From Lachnospiraceae bacterium (GTDB lineage: Bacteria > Bacillota > Clostridia > Lachnospirales > Lachnospiraceae): a stretch of DNA of 64,000 nt. The number at the start of each line of letters is the position of its first letter. Positions within the stretch are counted from its first letter, which is position 1. Of the stretch, positions 29,351 to 37,788 are shown one piece after another. Where the stretch lies: NCBI GenBank assembly GCA_017442865.1, contig JAFRXK010000013.1, forward strand, positions 56,321 to 120,320, in the 5' to 3' direction. The position numbers were made by a program, and so were the translations under genes. The notes below the pieces were generated by a model that had not been told where the DNA came from, made no database searches, and worked only from the letters and a program-made list of their open reading frames with translations.

Positions 29351-30454
29351 TCAGTCGCTTATATCGGCATCCAGAGCAATTGTAAGCCTGTAATCCGGAT
29401 AATTTCTCTGAACCTCTTCATAAATTTCATTATATATTCCCTGCCTGTCGGCCGAAAAATCTATAATAATATCAAAGTGAATTGTTCCATCCTTTTCATT
29501 GAGATAAAAACCATGCATCTGCAGCACATCATCATGCGCCATAACCATTTTTCTTATGTCGTCATGTATAGTCATGGCTTTGTCGTTCCTTGTGTTTTTC
29601 GCATAAACACTTATTCCAGTTATGACGGTATTATGCCTTTCATATACCCTGTTCACAATTTCTCTTTCAAGTGAATCAAGCTCCTCCACCGAATAAAAAT
29701 CCGGCACCTCAATATGCACGGAGCCTATCAGTCTGTCCGGTCCGTAATTATGAAGAATTAAATCATACGCGCCATACACATCCTTGAACCCGCAAATAGT
29801 ATTTTTGATATCCTTTGCAATATCGCTGTCTATTCTCTCACCCAGAATATGTGAAATAGTCTCCTTTAGCATATCAAAGCCTGATTTGATAATCACAATT
29901 GAAATAATCACGCCAAGCCACGCCTCAACACTTATCTTAAACAAGATAAAAATAACTGCCGCCACAAGTGTTGATGCCGAAATAATCGAATCCATCAATG
30001 CATCCTTGCCTGACGCCCTCAGCGAATCGGAATTTACCTTCTCACCTACACTCTTTACATACATTCCAAGAAGTATCTTAACTGCCACAGCCACGCTTAT
30101 GACAATTAATGACACAGCCGAGTAATCCGGCTTCTCAGGACTGATAATCTTTTTAACTGATTCCACAAGGGAGGTTATACCTGCGTAAAGCACAATTACT
30201 GCAATAATTGCAGCACTTAAATATTCCACCCTTCCGTGTCCCAGCGGATGCTTTTTGTCCGGCTGCTTTCCTGCAATCTTAGTACCGATAATGGTTATAA
30301 CTGATGACAGTGCATCGCTTAAATTGTTAACGGCGTCAAGTATAACCGCAATTGAATTTGCTATAATACCTACCCCTGCCTTAAATGCAGCCAGAAAAAC
30401 ATTTGCCAGTATGCCTATTATACTTGTTCTTACTATAATCTTATCACGATTCAT
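29351..30454 (-). CDS. Cation diffusion facilitator family transporter
   Basis: 367 residues: a six-helix membrane domain (first about 200 residues) and a cytoplasmic ZT_dimer-like domain. Metal-site positions are seen in NSIAVILDAVNNLSDALSS (Asn/Asp of helix two) and SGKDALMDSIISAST (Asp pair of helix five), with KHPLGHGRVEYLSA between. Members export Zn2+, Mn2+, Fe2+ or Co2+ in exchange for protons. Here both helix sites read N-D and D-D, which is seen in Mn2+/Fe2+-type as well as other branches, so the metal is open. Weak ribosome site. Confidence 0.92.
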   Translation of the reverse strand: MNRDKIIVRTSIIGILANVFLAAFKAGVGIIANSIAVILDAVNNLSDALSSVITIIGTKIAGKQPDKKHPLGHGRVEYLSAAIIAVIVLYAGITSLVESVKKIISPEKPDYSAVSLIVISVAVAVKILLGMYVKSVGEKVNSDSLRASGKDALMDSIISASTLVAAVIFILFKISVEAWLGVIISIVIIKSGFDMLKETISHILGERIDSDIAKDIKNTICGFKDVYGAYDLILHNYGPDRLIGSVHIEVPDFYSVEELDSLEREIVNRVYERHNTVITGISVYAKNTRNDKAMTIHDDIRKMVMAHDDVLQMHGFYLNEKDGTIHFDIIIDFSADRQGIYNEIYEEVQRNYPDYRLTIALDADISD

Positions 30455-30678
30455 TTTTCACACAGCTTTCTTTTTTAATATTTAATAAACTCTATTATAA
30501 TATTTATATTACCTGCAATTCTCTTATTCCCCGTAATCTCATATTCCCTGTAAAACCAATACTGCATGTAATACTTATTTTATTAATTTTGTTTACTAAA
30601 TTTTTATTTGATTTATTTAAATATATCCTATAATATTGTTATTGGCAATTAAATATTTCTTCCCTCTGAACAGAGGTG

Positions 30679-30707
30679 TTGAAATTCACAATAAAATGTG
30701 TTATCAT
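30679..30707 (+). promoter_or_regulatory. Promoter of the DUF1858 gene
   Basis: TTGAAA (30679-30684), 17-nt spacer, TATCAT (30702-30707), 35 bp before the start codon. A small inverted repeat CCTCTGAACAGAGG lies just upstream at 30663-30676. The remaining upstream gap is A/T-rich. Confidence 0.6.
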
Positions 30708-30742
30708 TCCACATAATAAATCAATAAAAGGAGGCAGTAATA

Positions 30743-30958
30743 ATGAACAAGATTTCTAAGGATATGCTTATCGGTGAACTTATTCAGGTTGATATAGGTA
30801 TCGTTCCTATTCTTATGAGTGCAGGCATGCACTGCATCGGCTGTCCGTCAGCTCAGGGCGAGTCTCTTGAAGAGGCAGCATTTGTACACGGCATCGACGC
30901 AGACGCACTTGTTGATACAATTAACGAATATCTCGAGAAAAAGGCAGCAAACGCTTAA
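30743..30958 (+). CDS. DUF1858 domain protein
   Basis: 71 residues, with a Cys-Ile-Gly-Cys pair in [15 protein letters not shown], the hallmark of the DUF1858 family. It is helical at both ends ([19 protein letters not shown] and [15 protein letters not shown]). Members are often linked to hybrid-cluster/NO-response or Fe-S proteins; the cysteine pair could bind metal or act in redox. Excellent ribosome site (AAAGGAGG). It is a single-gene transcript with its own promoter and terminator. Confidence 0.9.
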   Translation: MNKISKDMLIGELIQVDIGIVPILMSAGMHCIGCPSAQGESLEEAAFVHGIDADALVDTINEYLEKKAANA

Positions 30959-31024
30959 TATCTACTGCCTGATGCTTAAGCTGCCGCGAGCAGCTTCGCC
31001 GTTATAAAGTATAAAGACAGATAA

Positions 31025-31072
31025 AAGACCTTCAAGGAATATCAATGTGTTTCCCGAAGGTCTTTTTTTATT
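31025..31072 (+). terminator. Terminator of the DUF1858 gene
   Basis: Stem of 10 bp (31025-31034 with 31056-31065), then TTTTTT. A second small hairpin AAGCTGC/GCAGCTT lies just upstream near 30,979-30,997. Confidence 0.85.
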
Positions 31073-31086
31073 ATTCTTCTTATCTC

Positions 31087-31211
31087 GCCGGAAGCTGTGC
31101 AGCTTGGCAAGGCTCCGATTGCCTTGGGGGTTATATCAGTCCGGCTTTATTAGCCGAAAGCTGTGCAGCTTGGCAAGGCTCTGATTGCCTTACGGGTTAC
31201 ATCAGTCCGGC
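31087..31211. repeat. Two tandem copies of a 59-bp structured repeat
   Basis: Units at 31087-31145 and 31153-31211 (period 66). Each can fold with an outer stem GCCGG/CCGGC (first unit; GCCG-based in the second) around two hairpins, AGCTG-TG-CAGCT and GGCAA/TTGCC. A third relative lies at 51025-51083 inside a gene of the integrated element. No coding role; a short reading frame through it is not credible. Confidence 0.75.
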
Positions 31212-31259
31212 TACATTTATATTGTATACAAAAAAAGTAATAGTGTCAATATAATGATA

Positions 31260-31349
31260 AAAATAAAAGCCGAAAACCCACTCCATAGTTAAGCTTTCGA
31301 CCTTTAGTGCGCCTCCAGGGGCTCGAACCCTGGACACCCTGATTAAGAG
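31260..31349 (-). repeat. Left attachment repeat (attL): 3' half of tRNA-Lys with its terminator
   Basis: 90 bp matching 58647-58736 with three mismatches. It runs from the tRNA terminator tail to the anticodon loop (GATTAAGAG), where homology stops abruptly at 31350. It retains T arm and acceptor 3' side but no 5' half, so it is a tRNA fragment, not a gene. Confidence 0.93.
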
Positions 31350-31552
31350 ATATTATCATTTTTTGTAAATTAAGATATAAAAAAAGAATCTCCACCCGAC
31401 CAAAGATAAGAGATTCTTTAAACACAGTATAACTGGAATGCAAGTATCATATAGTATTTGCTCAAACCAGCCTCTAATCACATTATAAACATATCAAAAG
31501 TCATTTGTAAAGAACTTTTTGCAAATGTCTTTTTTAGAAAGGAGCGATAACG
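31350..31552. other. Left end of the element, non-coding
   Basis: It contains a terminator-like stem AAAGAATCTC/GAGATTCTTT (31383-31392 and 31410-31419) and a second hairpin (31496-31535, arms AAAAGTCATTTG and CAAATGTCTTTT). These would block transcription between the chromosome and the element. Confidence 0.6.
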
Positions 31553-31759
31553 ATGATTGAAATAATGAAAAAGCTCTTACCTTATAGAGTATATAGAGAT
31601 GGCCCACTGCTCACTCTTGAATGTGCATTCAAATCAAGAGAAGCTGCGGAAGATTTTATAGATTATCAGGCAACAATCTCTAATGCACGATATATATTAG
31701 TAAAAGTGATTAACGGAGTGCCTGACATAATAGAATATATAAATGTAAATAACAACTGA
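31553..31759 (+). CDS. Hypothetical small protein, first gene of the element
   Basis: 68 residues. It reads as a small alpha/beta fold (KLLPYRVYRDGPLLTLECAF, REAAEDFIDYQATI, YILVKVINGVPDIIEYI). No family recognised. AGAAAGGAGCGA gives a good ribosome site. It lies just upstream of a truncated lipoprotein frame. Confidence 0.6.
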   Translation: MIEIMKKLLPYRVYRDGPLLTLECAFKSREAAEDFIDYQATISNARYILVKVINGVPDIIEYINVNNN

Positions 31760-31774
31760 AAAGAGGTTTTGAAG

Positions 31775-31897
31775 ATGAAAAAAAATAAAATAACAATAAT
31801 AGCAGCTGCGGCTTTAGCAGTATTAATAACTGCTATTGCAATCGCCGGCTGCAATAAAAACAAATCAGACACCGCTTTACTTGTTTTTATTTGTTAA
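31775..31897 (+). CDS. Short lipoprotein-signal peptide frame, probable truncated paralogue
   Basis: 40 residues: a lipoprotein signal (KKNKITIIAAAALAVLITAIAIAGC, shown in parts) with lipobox AIAGC and then NKNKSDTALL before an early stop. The start resembles the lipoprotein at 32500 (signal, lipobox, then N-K/N-N-K-S/D-K), so it is likely the remnant of a duplicate whose mature part was lost. AAGAGG precedes the ATG. Whether it is expressed is unknown. Confidence 0.5.
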   Translation: MKKNKITIIAAAALAVLITAIAIAGCNKNKSDTALLVFIC

Positions 31898-31993
31898 TTA
31901 GTAATTGTCCTATAAATCGTACAGCGGTGATTGTAAATTATCTATATACTAATTGTCATTTTAATGATATAATTTTTGCAGGAGGTGTTGAGA

Positions 31994-32347
31994 ATGAATA
32001 ATCGACCTAATTTAGATGATGATATGTGGTTATTGTACTGTGCAGGTGATGAGGATGATAAGAGATTTGCCGGCACTTATTTTTCAATTCGATTTTGGAT
32101 TGATTTGGGGATTATAACTGTTGTTATATTGGCAATAATACGTGGTCTGATGTGGTTAAGATATCCAGATTTGTCTGTACGTCAAGTGCTTGGGCGTTGG
32201 TTTCGTTTGATTAGATGGTCAGATTTGTTGAATCCTAAATTAATATTAATAATTGGCGGTACAATAATTTTCTCATTGATGCTAACTGGTGCTTGTTTTG
32301 GAGTATATTATTTGTTCCGTGAACTTAAACGGTATTTTAGATATTAA
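31994..32347 (+). CDS. Hypothetical two-helix membrane protein
   Basis: 117 residues, with an acidic N-terminus (NLDDDMWLLYCAGDEDDK) and two membrane segments (LGIITVVILAIIRGLMWL and LILIIGGTIIFSLMLTGACFGVYYLF). No family recognised. The start at 31994 is set by GGAGGTG; an upstream start would place this site in the frame. A terminator follows directly, so it is a single transcription unit. Confidence 0.65.
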   Translation: MNNRPNLDDDMWLLYCAGDEDDKRFAGTYFSIRFWIDLGIITVVILAIIRGLMWLRYPDLSVRQVLGRWFRLIRWSDLLNPKLILIIGGTIIFSLMLTGACFGVYYLFRELKRYFRY

Positions 32348-32356
32348 TCTTAACAT

Positions 32357-32396
32357 AAAATAATCGCCCCGGTCTGGAAAATTTGGCGATTATTTT
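32357..32396 (+). terminator. Terminator of the two-helix membrane protein gene
   Basis: 12-bp stem AAAATAATCGCC/GGCGATTATTTT (32357-32368 with 32385-32396), with the 3' arm itself ending in T residues. Confidence 0.8.
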
Positions 32397-32499
32397 AGCA
32401 CATTAATATAAAATTATAAGTTTTGGTGTTAAATCAAACACACCCGTATTTTTAAGATACCATGTTTTTTAAGACGTGTAAATAGATTGAGGTGAAAAA

Positions 32500-33432
32500 A
32501 TGAAGAAGAAAATAACGATTTGTATTACTATTGTAGTAATTATGGCAATATTAATTGCCGCCTGTAATAACAATAAAGATAAATCAGCCCTAACAGATAC
32601 GTCACAGATTGATTCATCTTCCGCAGATGAATCAACTGATATCAACATCGAGGGCAGCATGGATGCTGCGGATGAATCAACTGATGCCAGCATCGAGGAC
32701 AGCACAGATCCAGCGGATGAAGAGCCTTCAGGCGAAGTTGCAACAGAAGCTGCAACTAAAGCTGAGGAATCTGGCGAAGCATTGACAGATGCATCAATCG
32801 AAAAAGAGACGGATGCCAGGGAAGCAGCAACTCCAGCAGCAACAACAAAGGCTGCACCGTCCATTACAAGGGCAGTTCAGCCACAGACGCAGCCGGCAAC
32901 AACTAAGGCAGCCACACAACCGGCGACAACTAAGGCAGCCACACAACCGGCGACAACTAAGGCAGCACAGCCAACGCAGCCACAGACTCAGGCTCCTAAG
33001 CCGACACAGCCGCAGACCCAGGCACCGAAGCCGACGCAGCCGCAGACCCAGGCTCCTAAGCCGACGCAGCCACAGACTCAGGCTCCAACCAAAGCTCCTG
33101 TATGGCACGAGCCGGAATATCGCACCGAGCAGGTGTGGGTAGTAGATAAGCCGGCATGGACGGAAGAGATTAAGACACCAAAGCAAGTGCCAGTGTATGA
33201 TTTGGTTGGGTATATAGTATGTACTTGTGGTTTTGAAACGCGTAGTGTAAATGAATGGCTTGAACATGAAGATATGCATTTAGATAATGAAATCCCATAT
33301 GCATATAAAAACGAAGCAAGGAAAGAGATAATCGGTTATAAAACCGAATATGATATATCTTATGTGGAGCATCCGGCAGAGGGGCATTATGAGACACGAC
33401 AGGTGCTTGTTAAGCCAGGCTACTGGGAATAG
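32500..33432 (+). CDS. Lipoprotein with threonine/proline/glutamine repeats and a C-terminal Cys/His domain
   Basis: 310 residues. Lipobox LIAAC at the signal peptide end. Next are low-complexity parts: acidic repeats with ADESTDxxIEDS, then repeats of TKAATQPAT and TQPQTQAPKP (about residues 115-200), fit to span the wall. The C-terminal domain (about 205-310) has pairs VWVVDKPAW and VLVKPGYWE and a CTCGFETRSVNEWLEHEDMH zinc-finger-like centre. That domain type recurs in gut Firmicutes surface proteins, but I do not know its function. Possibly an adhesin or receptor exposed by donor cells. It lies just before the large adhesin gene. Confidence 0.75.
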   Translation: MKKKITICITIVVIMAILIAACNNNKDKSALTDTSQIDSSSADESTDINIEGSMDAADESTDASIEDSTDPADEEPSGEVATEAATKAEESGEALTDASIEKETDAREAATPAATTKAAPSITRAVQPQTQPATTKAATQPATTKAATQPATTKAAQPTQPQTQAPKPTQPQTQAPKPTQPQTQAPKPTQPQTQAPTKAPVWHEPEYRTEQVWVVDKPAWTEEIKTPKQVPVYDLVGYIVCTCGFETRSVNEWLEHEDMHLDNEIPYAYKNEARKEIIGYKTEYDISYVEHPAEGHYETRQVLVKPGYWE

Positions 33433-33459
33433 GGAATAAAATTTAATATTGATACACAG

Positions 33460-33540
33460 AAATCCTTTTGGTTAAATTCAAGAGGATTTTTTGTTACATA
33501 AAAACAATGACAGACAGTCCTTATTGGCTGTCTGTTTTTA
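33460..33540 (+). terminator. Two consecutive terminator hairpins before the adhesin gene
   Basis: First stem AAATCCTTTT/AAGAGGATTT (33460-33489) followed by TTTTG; second ACAGACAG/CTGTCTGT (33510-33535) followed by TTTTTA. The adhesin therefore likely has a separate or attenuated transcript. Confidence 0.8.
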
Positions 33541-33572
33541 TATATAAAAATTTAAATTTAAGGAGGCATACT

Positions 33573-36500
33573 ATGAGACATTTAACAATTAAGACAGGAA
33601 GAATCCTGTCAGTATTAATCGCAGCATTGTTAATACTGTCGAGTGTTTTGATTGCTCTGCCGGCAGACACAGTTGCTTTTGCAGCTGCCGGAAGTATAAC
33701 AGGCAAAGCAATCACACCGGATAATCCGAACAGTCCACATTACATGGGAAGTGAGCCGGTATTTACGGTAACTGATACCAAGGGTATTCATAACGCACTG
33801 TGCATTAACTATTCCGCATCAACCCCAAAGGTCGGGGATGCCACAGGTGAACCAACACTTTCCAGTAATCAGCAGCTGAGAATAGTAATGTACTATGGCT
33901 ATGGTGGGCCAGGATATCAGCCATCATGGTACGAAAGCAGGGGACTTGGCTGGACCGCAACAGCAATGACCGCATCAGCGGTCAATGGTGATACTGCTGG
34001 CGGTAAGTCCACTAACTTCTATCAGCAGTTTTTTGGTCAATATAATCTGGCTGCTCCGCCTTCCAGTTTCAAGGTATACACGGTATCAACAAAGTCAGGC
34101 TACCAAAATCTTGCGTACTGGGTTGTTGAACAGCCTAAGTATGGTGCTTTGGAAGTTTATAAGCGTTCTGCAAACGAGAGCATTACTAATGGTAACAGTT
34201 GCTACAGTCTTGAAGGCTGTGTGATCGGTCTTTACAAGCACGGCAGCACTGCTGAAGTAGGCAGATTTACAACTAATGCTGTCGGTTATGGCGGTAAGAT
34301 AGGTAACTTAGAGCCGGGGCAGTATGACATCAAGGAGCTTCAGGCTCCTAAGGGATTGGTATTAGATCAGACAATAGTAACAGTTACGGTCGAGGCTGAC
34401 AAGACTACTACTTATACCCTTAAAAACCAGCCGGCAAATGACCCGGTTGGATTACTGTTGCAGAAGGTTGACGCTGAGGGCAATCCTGCGGCTGTCGATA
34501 ATGGCACATTTGCTGGAGCGCAGTATACCTTTGAATACTTCGACGGACAGTATTCAGAGGCAGAACTTGTAGGAAAAACAGCAAAAAGAACTTGGATATT
34601 TGCAACAAATGAGAAAGGAAGAATTAGATTAGCAGATGCGGATAAGGTATCTGGTGATGAATTATATATTGACTCATTGTTAGGTAATCCTGTAGTACCT
34701 GTCGGCACACTCCGCATTCATGAGACTAAGGCTGTAAAGGGCTATCTGCTTGACCCTACAGTTTATGTTATCAATATTGTCCTTGAAGAGTTTACAGGCA
34801 TACTGATTAAATCGTACCAGCCTGTCACATCGCCGGAGCAGGTAATCAGAGGCGGAGTTGAGCTTAACAAGATTGACAGCCGCAGCGGTAAGCCGCTTGA
34901 AGGTGTTGAGTTTGTCGTTAAGGATGCTACAGGTACTGTAGTAGCAACATTAGTAACAGATGCTGCCGGCTATGCTGCTACAGCCAATAATTCGTTAGTG
35001 TATGGCAGTTATACATTAGTCGAGACTAAATCAAAGACTGGCTACTCACTGGATGCGACACCAAAGCCATTTGAAATTACCGAAAATGGCAAGATGGTAT
35101 GTTTCACTGGTGATTCCAGTATTCCTAACACGCAGCAGCCAGGATATATTGAGATAGTCAAGACGGATGAAAAGACAGGCAAGGCTATTGATGGAGTAGA
35201 GTTTACAATCTACTCTGATAAAGACTGCACCAAGCTTGTGCAGACAATTATTACAGACGCAGCCGGAAAGGCAAAGTCTAAGGCATTGACAGTCGGAACA
35301 TATTATGTTAAAGAGACCAAGGCTAAGATAGGATATGTATTACCTACAGAGGTGTTTGAGGGCAAAGTTACAGCAGCCAATGCAACTAAGATTGAAGTTA
35401 CAAATAAGCCGGTTATGCTTACAATCAAGCTTACTAAGACTGATGATAAGAGTGGTGCAGGGGTAAGCGGTGCAGTATACTCACTCTATGCGAGAGAGGA
35501 TATTGTTACAGCTTCAGGTGATGTCGTGTATACTGCCGGAAGTTTAGTTAAGGATTTCCCTGAGACAAATGACAGCGGTGCTGCAACGTTAAGAAATCTT
35601 TATCCCGGCAAATATTTTGTCAAGGAAAAGACAGCTCCATCATCAGGAATCTATCAGCTCGATACAACTGAACATGATGTTGAAGCTGTGGCTGATGAAT
35701 CATCACCAGCAGTTATTACTGCAAATGTTGAAGTTACAGAAAAACGTGCTCCGGGCTATTTACAGATTGTAAAGACAGACGAGAGCAACGGTGAACCGCT
35801 TGAAGGTGTTGAATTTGGCATCTACAGTGATGAAGCTTGTACAAAGCTTGTGCAGACTTTGGTAACGGATGCAGCCGGAAAGGCAAAGTCTAAGGCTTTG
35901 TCAGAAGGTAAATATTATATCAAAGAAGTAAAGGCTAAAGAAGGTTATGTTTTATCTACGGAAGTACACGAAGGTATAATTAGTGCATCAAAGACTACAA
36001 CCGTTAAGATTACTAATAATCTTATTAGAGGCGGTGTAAAAATCGAAAAGACAGATGCTATATCAGGCAGTACACCTCAGGGTGCATCAACTTTTGAAGG
36101 CGTTGAGTTTACGATTTGTAAAATCACACACACGGAAAAAGGAGTATACCCTGAAGAAGTAATGACTATTGTTACAGATAAAACTGGCATTGCTCAGACA
36201 GATGCGGATGCACTTGAATATGGCAGCTACATGATTTATGAATCAAAGGTTTCAAAGGGACTTAAGATTAATGACAAGCCAATAAGCTTTAAAATAACCA
36301 AACCGGGATATGTAGACCTTACAGGCAGTAAGGGCATTGCGGATGAGGTTATCCGTGGCGATATTAAGGGAATCAAGTCAGCATCAGACGGAGTAAGGCT
36401 TGCAGGAGTACCATTTAAAATTACATCCGTAACAACCGGAGAGAGTCATGTTATTGTGACAGATGCAAACGGTGAGTTTGATACATCATCATCAAGTAGA

Positions 36501-37586
36501 CCTCACAGCAGTAACACCAACAGAGGCATGGAAGCTAAGGATGGTGTGTGGTTTGGAGCAGGTGAGCCGGATGATAATATTGGTGCTTTGCCATATGACA
36601 CTTATATCATCGAAGAGCTTCCATGCGAAGCTAATGAGTACATGATACTCATAGAGCCATTTAAGACCGTAGTATCTAAGGATGCTGTTACAGTTGAGTT
36701 AGATACAATTATCAATGAGTATCGTCCATCTCCAACAATCCACACTGTAGCAACTGATAATATCACCGGCAGTCATGTATCCAATCCTGAAGGCAAGGTT
36801 ACACATACTGACAGGATATACTATGCAGGAGCTCAACCGGGTAAGACTGTTCCTATTAAGGCATATCCGGTGTTTAAGGATAATGGTGAGGCTGTATTAA
36901 ATGATGGTCAGCCTGTTAAAATTGAGACAACTTTTGTTCCTGATGCAGTCTCAGGCTTTATAGATTTAACATTTACATTCGATGCATCACAGCTTGCAGG
37001 CAGGGCAATAGTATATTGTGAAGGATGGTATGAAGATGACAGACTGATAACCTTACATGCTAACCTCGATGACGAAGACCAGTCAATATACTTCCCGGCT
37101 ATCCACACTACCGCAACCGGCAAGGATGGCAAGACCATAACAGCTGATGGAATACAGACAATCACAGATAAGATTGACTACATTAACTTTACTGACGGCA
37201 AGTACAGGGCAGTTACATCTGCAATGATACTTGATGATAAGGGCAATGTAACCGAGTTTAAGGTTAACGGCCAGCCTGTTATGAATGAAACATGGTTTAA
37301 TGCTGCTGATTTAAGCGGCACCGTTAATGTTGAACTGAAATTCAACGCAACCGGAATCGCTGGCAAGGTTGTCATTTATGAGAAAGTATATGATGAGAAT
37401 GGCAATCTCATTGCCAGACATGAAAATCCAAAGGATGAAGGACAGACAGTAACTATTGTTCCACCGCCTGAAACACCAAAGACGGGCGATAATGTGTGGA
37501 TGCAGGCTGCTGCATTGATTGCACTATGTCTTGCAACATTGGCAATCGCTGCAATCCTTGCTTTTAGAAGGAGAAAAGCAGTTTAA
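33573..37586 (+). CDS. Sortase-anchored thioester/SpaA/VaFE-repeat surface adhesin
   Basis: 1337 residues with signal peptide (about 1-38) and a thioester domain (about 60-190) showing the Cys77 of NALCINY and Gln178 of YQNLAYW, the pair that forms an internal thioester. Six or more SpaA/Cna-B-like beta domains follow (each with LEGVEF or IDGVEFTI and a KETKA/E segment able to form isopeptide bonds), then VaFE-type repeats (TFVPDAVSGFIDLTFTFDAS; ETWFNAADLSGTVNVELKF). The tail has ETPKTGD, a membrane segment and RRRK for sortase anchoring. Such thioester proteins bind host molecules covalently. Start ATG 33573 follows AAGGAGG; sequence upstream is hairpins. Confidence 0.92.
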   Translation: MRHLTIKTGRILSVLIAALLILSSVLIALPADTVAFAAAGSITGKAITPDNPNSPHYMGSEPVFTVTDTKGIHNALCINYSASTPKVGDATGEPTLSSNQQLRIVMYYGYGGPGYQPSWYESRGLGWTATAMTASAVNGDTAGGKSTNFYQQFFGQYNLAAPPSSFKVYTVSTKSGYQNLAYWVVEQPKYGALEVYKRSANESITNGNSCYSLEGCVIGLYKHGSTAEVGRFTTNAVGYGGKIGNLEPGQYDIKELQAPKGLVLDQTIVTVTVEADKTTTYTLKNQPANDPVGLLLQKVDAEGNPAAVDNGTFAGAQYTFEYFDGQYSEAELVGKTAKRTWIFATNEKGRIRLADADKVSGDELYIDSLLGNPVVPVGTLRIHETKAVKGYLLDPTVYVINIVLEEFTGILIKSYQPVTSPEQVIRGGVELNKIDSRSGKPLEGVEFVVKDATGTVVATLVTDAAGYAATANNSLVYGSYTLVETKSKTGYSLDATPKPFEITENGKMVCFTGDSSIPNTQQPGYIEIVKTDEKTGKAIDGVEFTIYSDKDCTKLVQTIITDAAGKAKSKALTVGTYYVKETKAKIGYVLPTEVFEGKVTAANATKIEVTNKPVMLTIKLTKTDDKSGAGVSGAVYSLYAREDIVTASGDVVYTAGSLVKDFPETNDSGAATLRNLYPGKYFVKEKTAPSSGIYQLDTTEHDVEAVADESSPAVITANVEVTEKRAPGYLQIVKTDESNGEPLEGVEFGIYSDEACTKLVQTLVTDAAGKAKSKALSEGKYYIKEVKAKEGYVLSTEVHEGIISASKTTTVKITNNLIRGGVKIEKTDAISGSTPQGASTFEGVEFTICKITHTEKGVYPEEVMTIVTDKTGIAQTDADALEYGSYMIYESKVSKGLKINDKPISFKITKPGYVDLTGSKGIADEVIRGDIKGIKSASDGVRLAGVPFKITSVTTGESHVIVTDANGEFDTSSSSRPHSSNTNRGMEAKDGVWFGAGEPDDNIGALPYDTYIIEELPCEANEYMILIEPFKTVVSKDAVTVELDTIINEYRPSPTIHTVATDNITGSHVSNPEGKVTHTDRIYYAGAQPGKTVPIKAYPVFKDNGEAVLNDGQPVKIETTFVPDAVSGFIDLTFTFDASQLAGRAIVYCEGWYEDDRLITLHANLDDEDQSIYFPAIHTTATGKDGKTITADGIQTITDKIDYINFTDGKYRAVTSAMILDDKGNVTEFKVNGQPVMNETWFNAADLSGTVNVELKFNATGIAGKVVIYEKVYDENGNLIARHENPKDEGQTVTIVPPPETPKTGDNVWMQAAALIALCLATLAIAAILAFRRRKAV

Positions 37587-37606
37587 ATTTTATGACTAAC
37601 AGCACA

Positions 37607-37761
37607 AAAAGGCAGCCATTCAGACTGCCTTTTCGCTTTTCAAGCAGTCTGAAACACAGGCTGCTATTTTTATACTCAAAAATAAGGCGTTTTATTTTTG
37701 CAGACGATACTTTTATCGTCTGTTTTGTTTTTCGGGGCTGTCAAAATACGCAGCCCTTTTT
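37607..37761 (+). terminator. Four tandem terminator hairpins after the adhesin gene
   Basis: Stems at 37607-37633 (AAAAGGCAG/CTGCCTTTT), 37643-37665 (AGCAGTCTG/CAGGCTGCT), 37701-37722 (CAGACGATA/TATCGTCTG) and 37735-37756 (GGGCTG/CAGCCC), each followed by a T run. A short reading frame spans them but codes for nothing credible. The unit isolates the cargo from the replication/transfer genes. Confidence 0.8.
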
Positions 37762-37788
37762 CATAAAAGATAAAGGAGAGGATCTATT

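Noticed and set aside
31045..31254. 69-codon frame over the two 59-bp repeats (repeated SCAAWQGSDCL peptides)
   Set aside because: Follows a terminator, lacks a ribosome site and the repeats are better explained as structured DNA/RNA.
31246..31443. Minus-strand 65-codon frame across attL
   Set aside because: Part of it is the translated tRNA-Lys fragment; the rest is non-coding element end.
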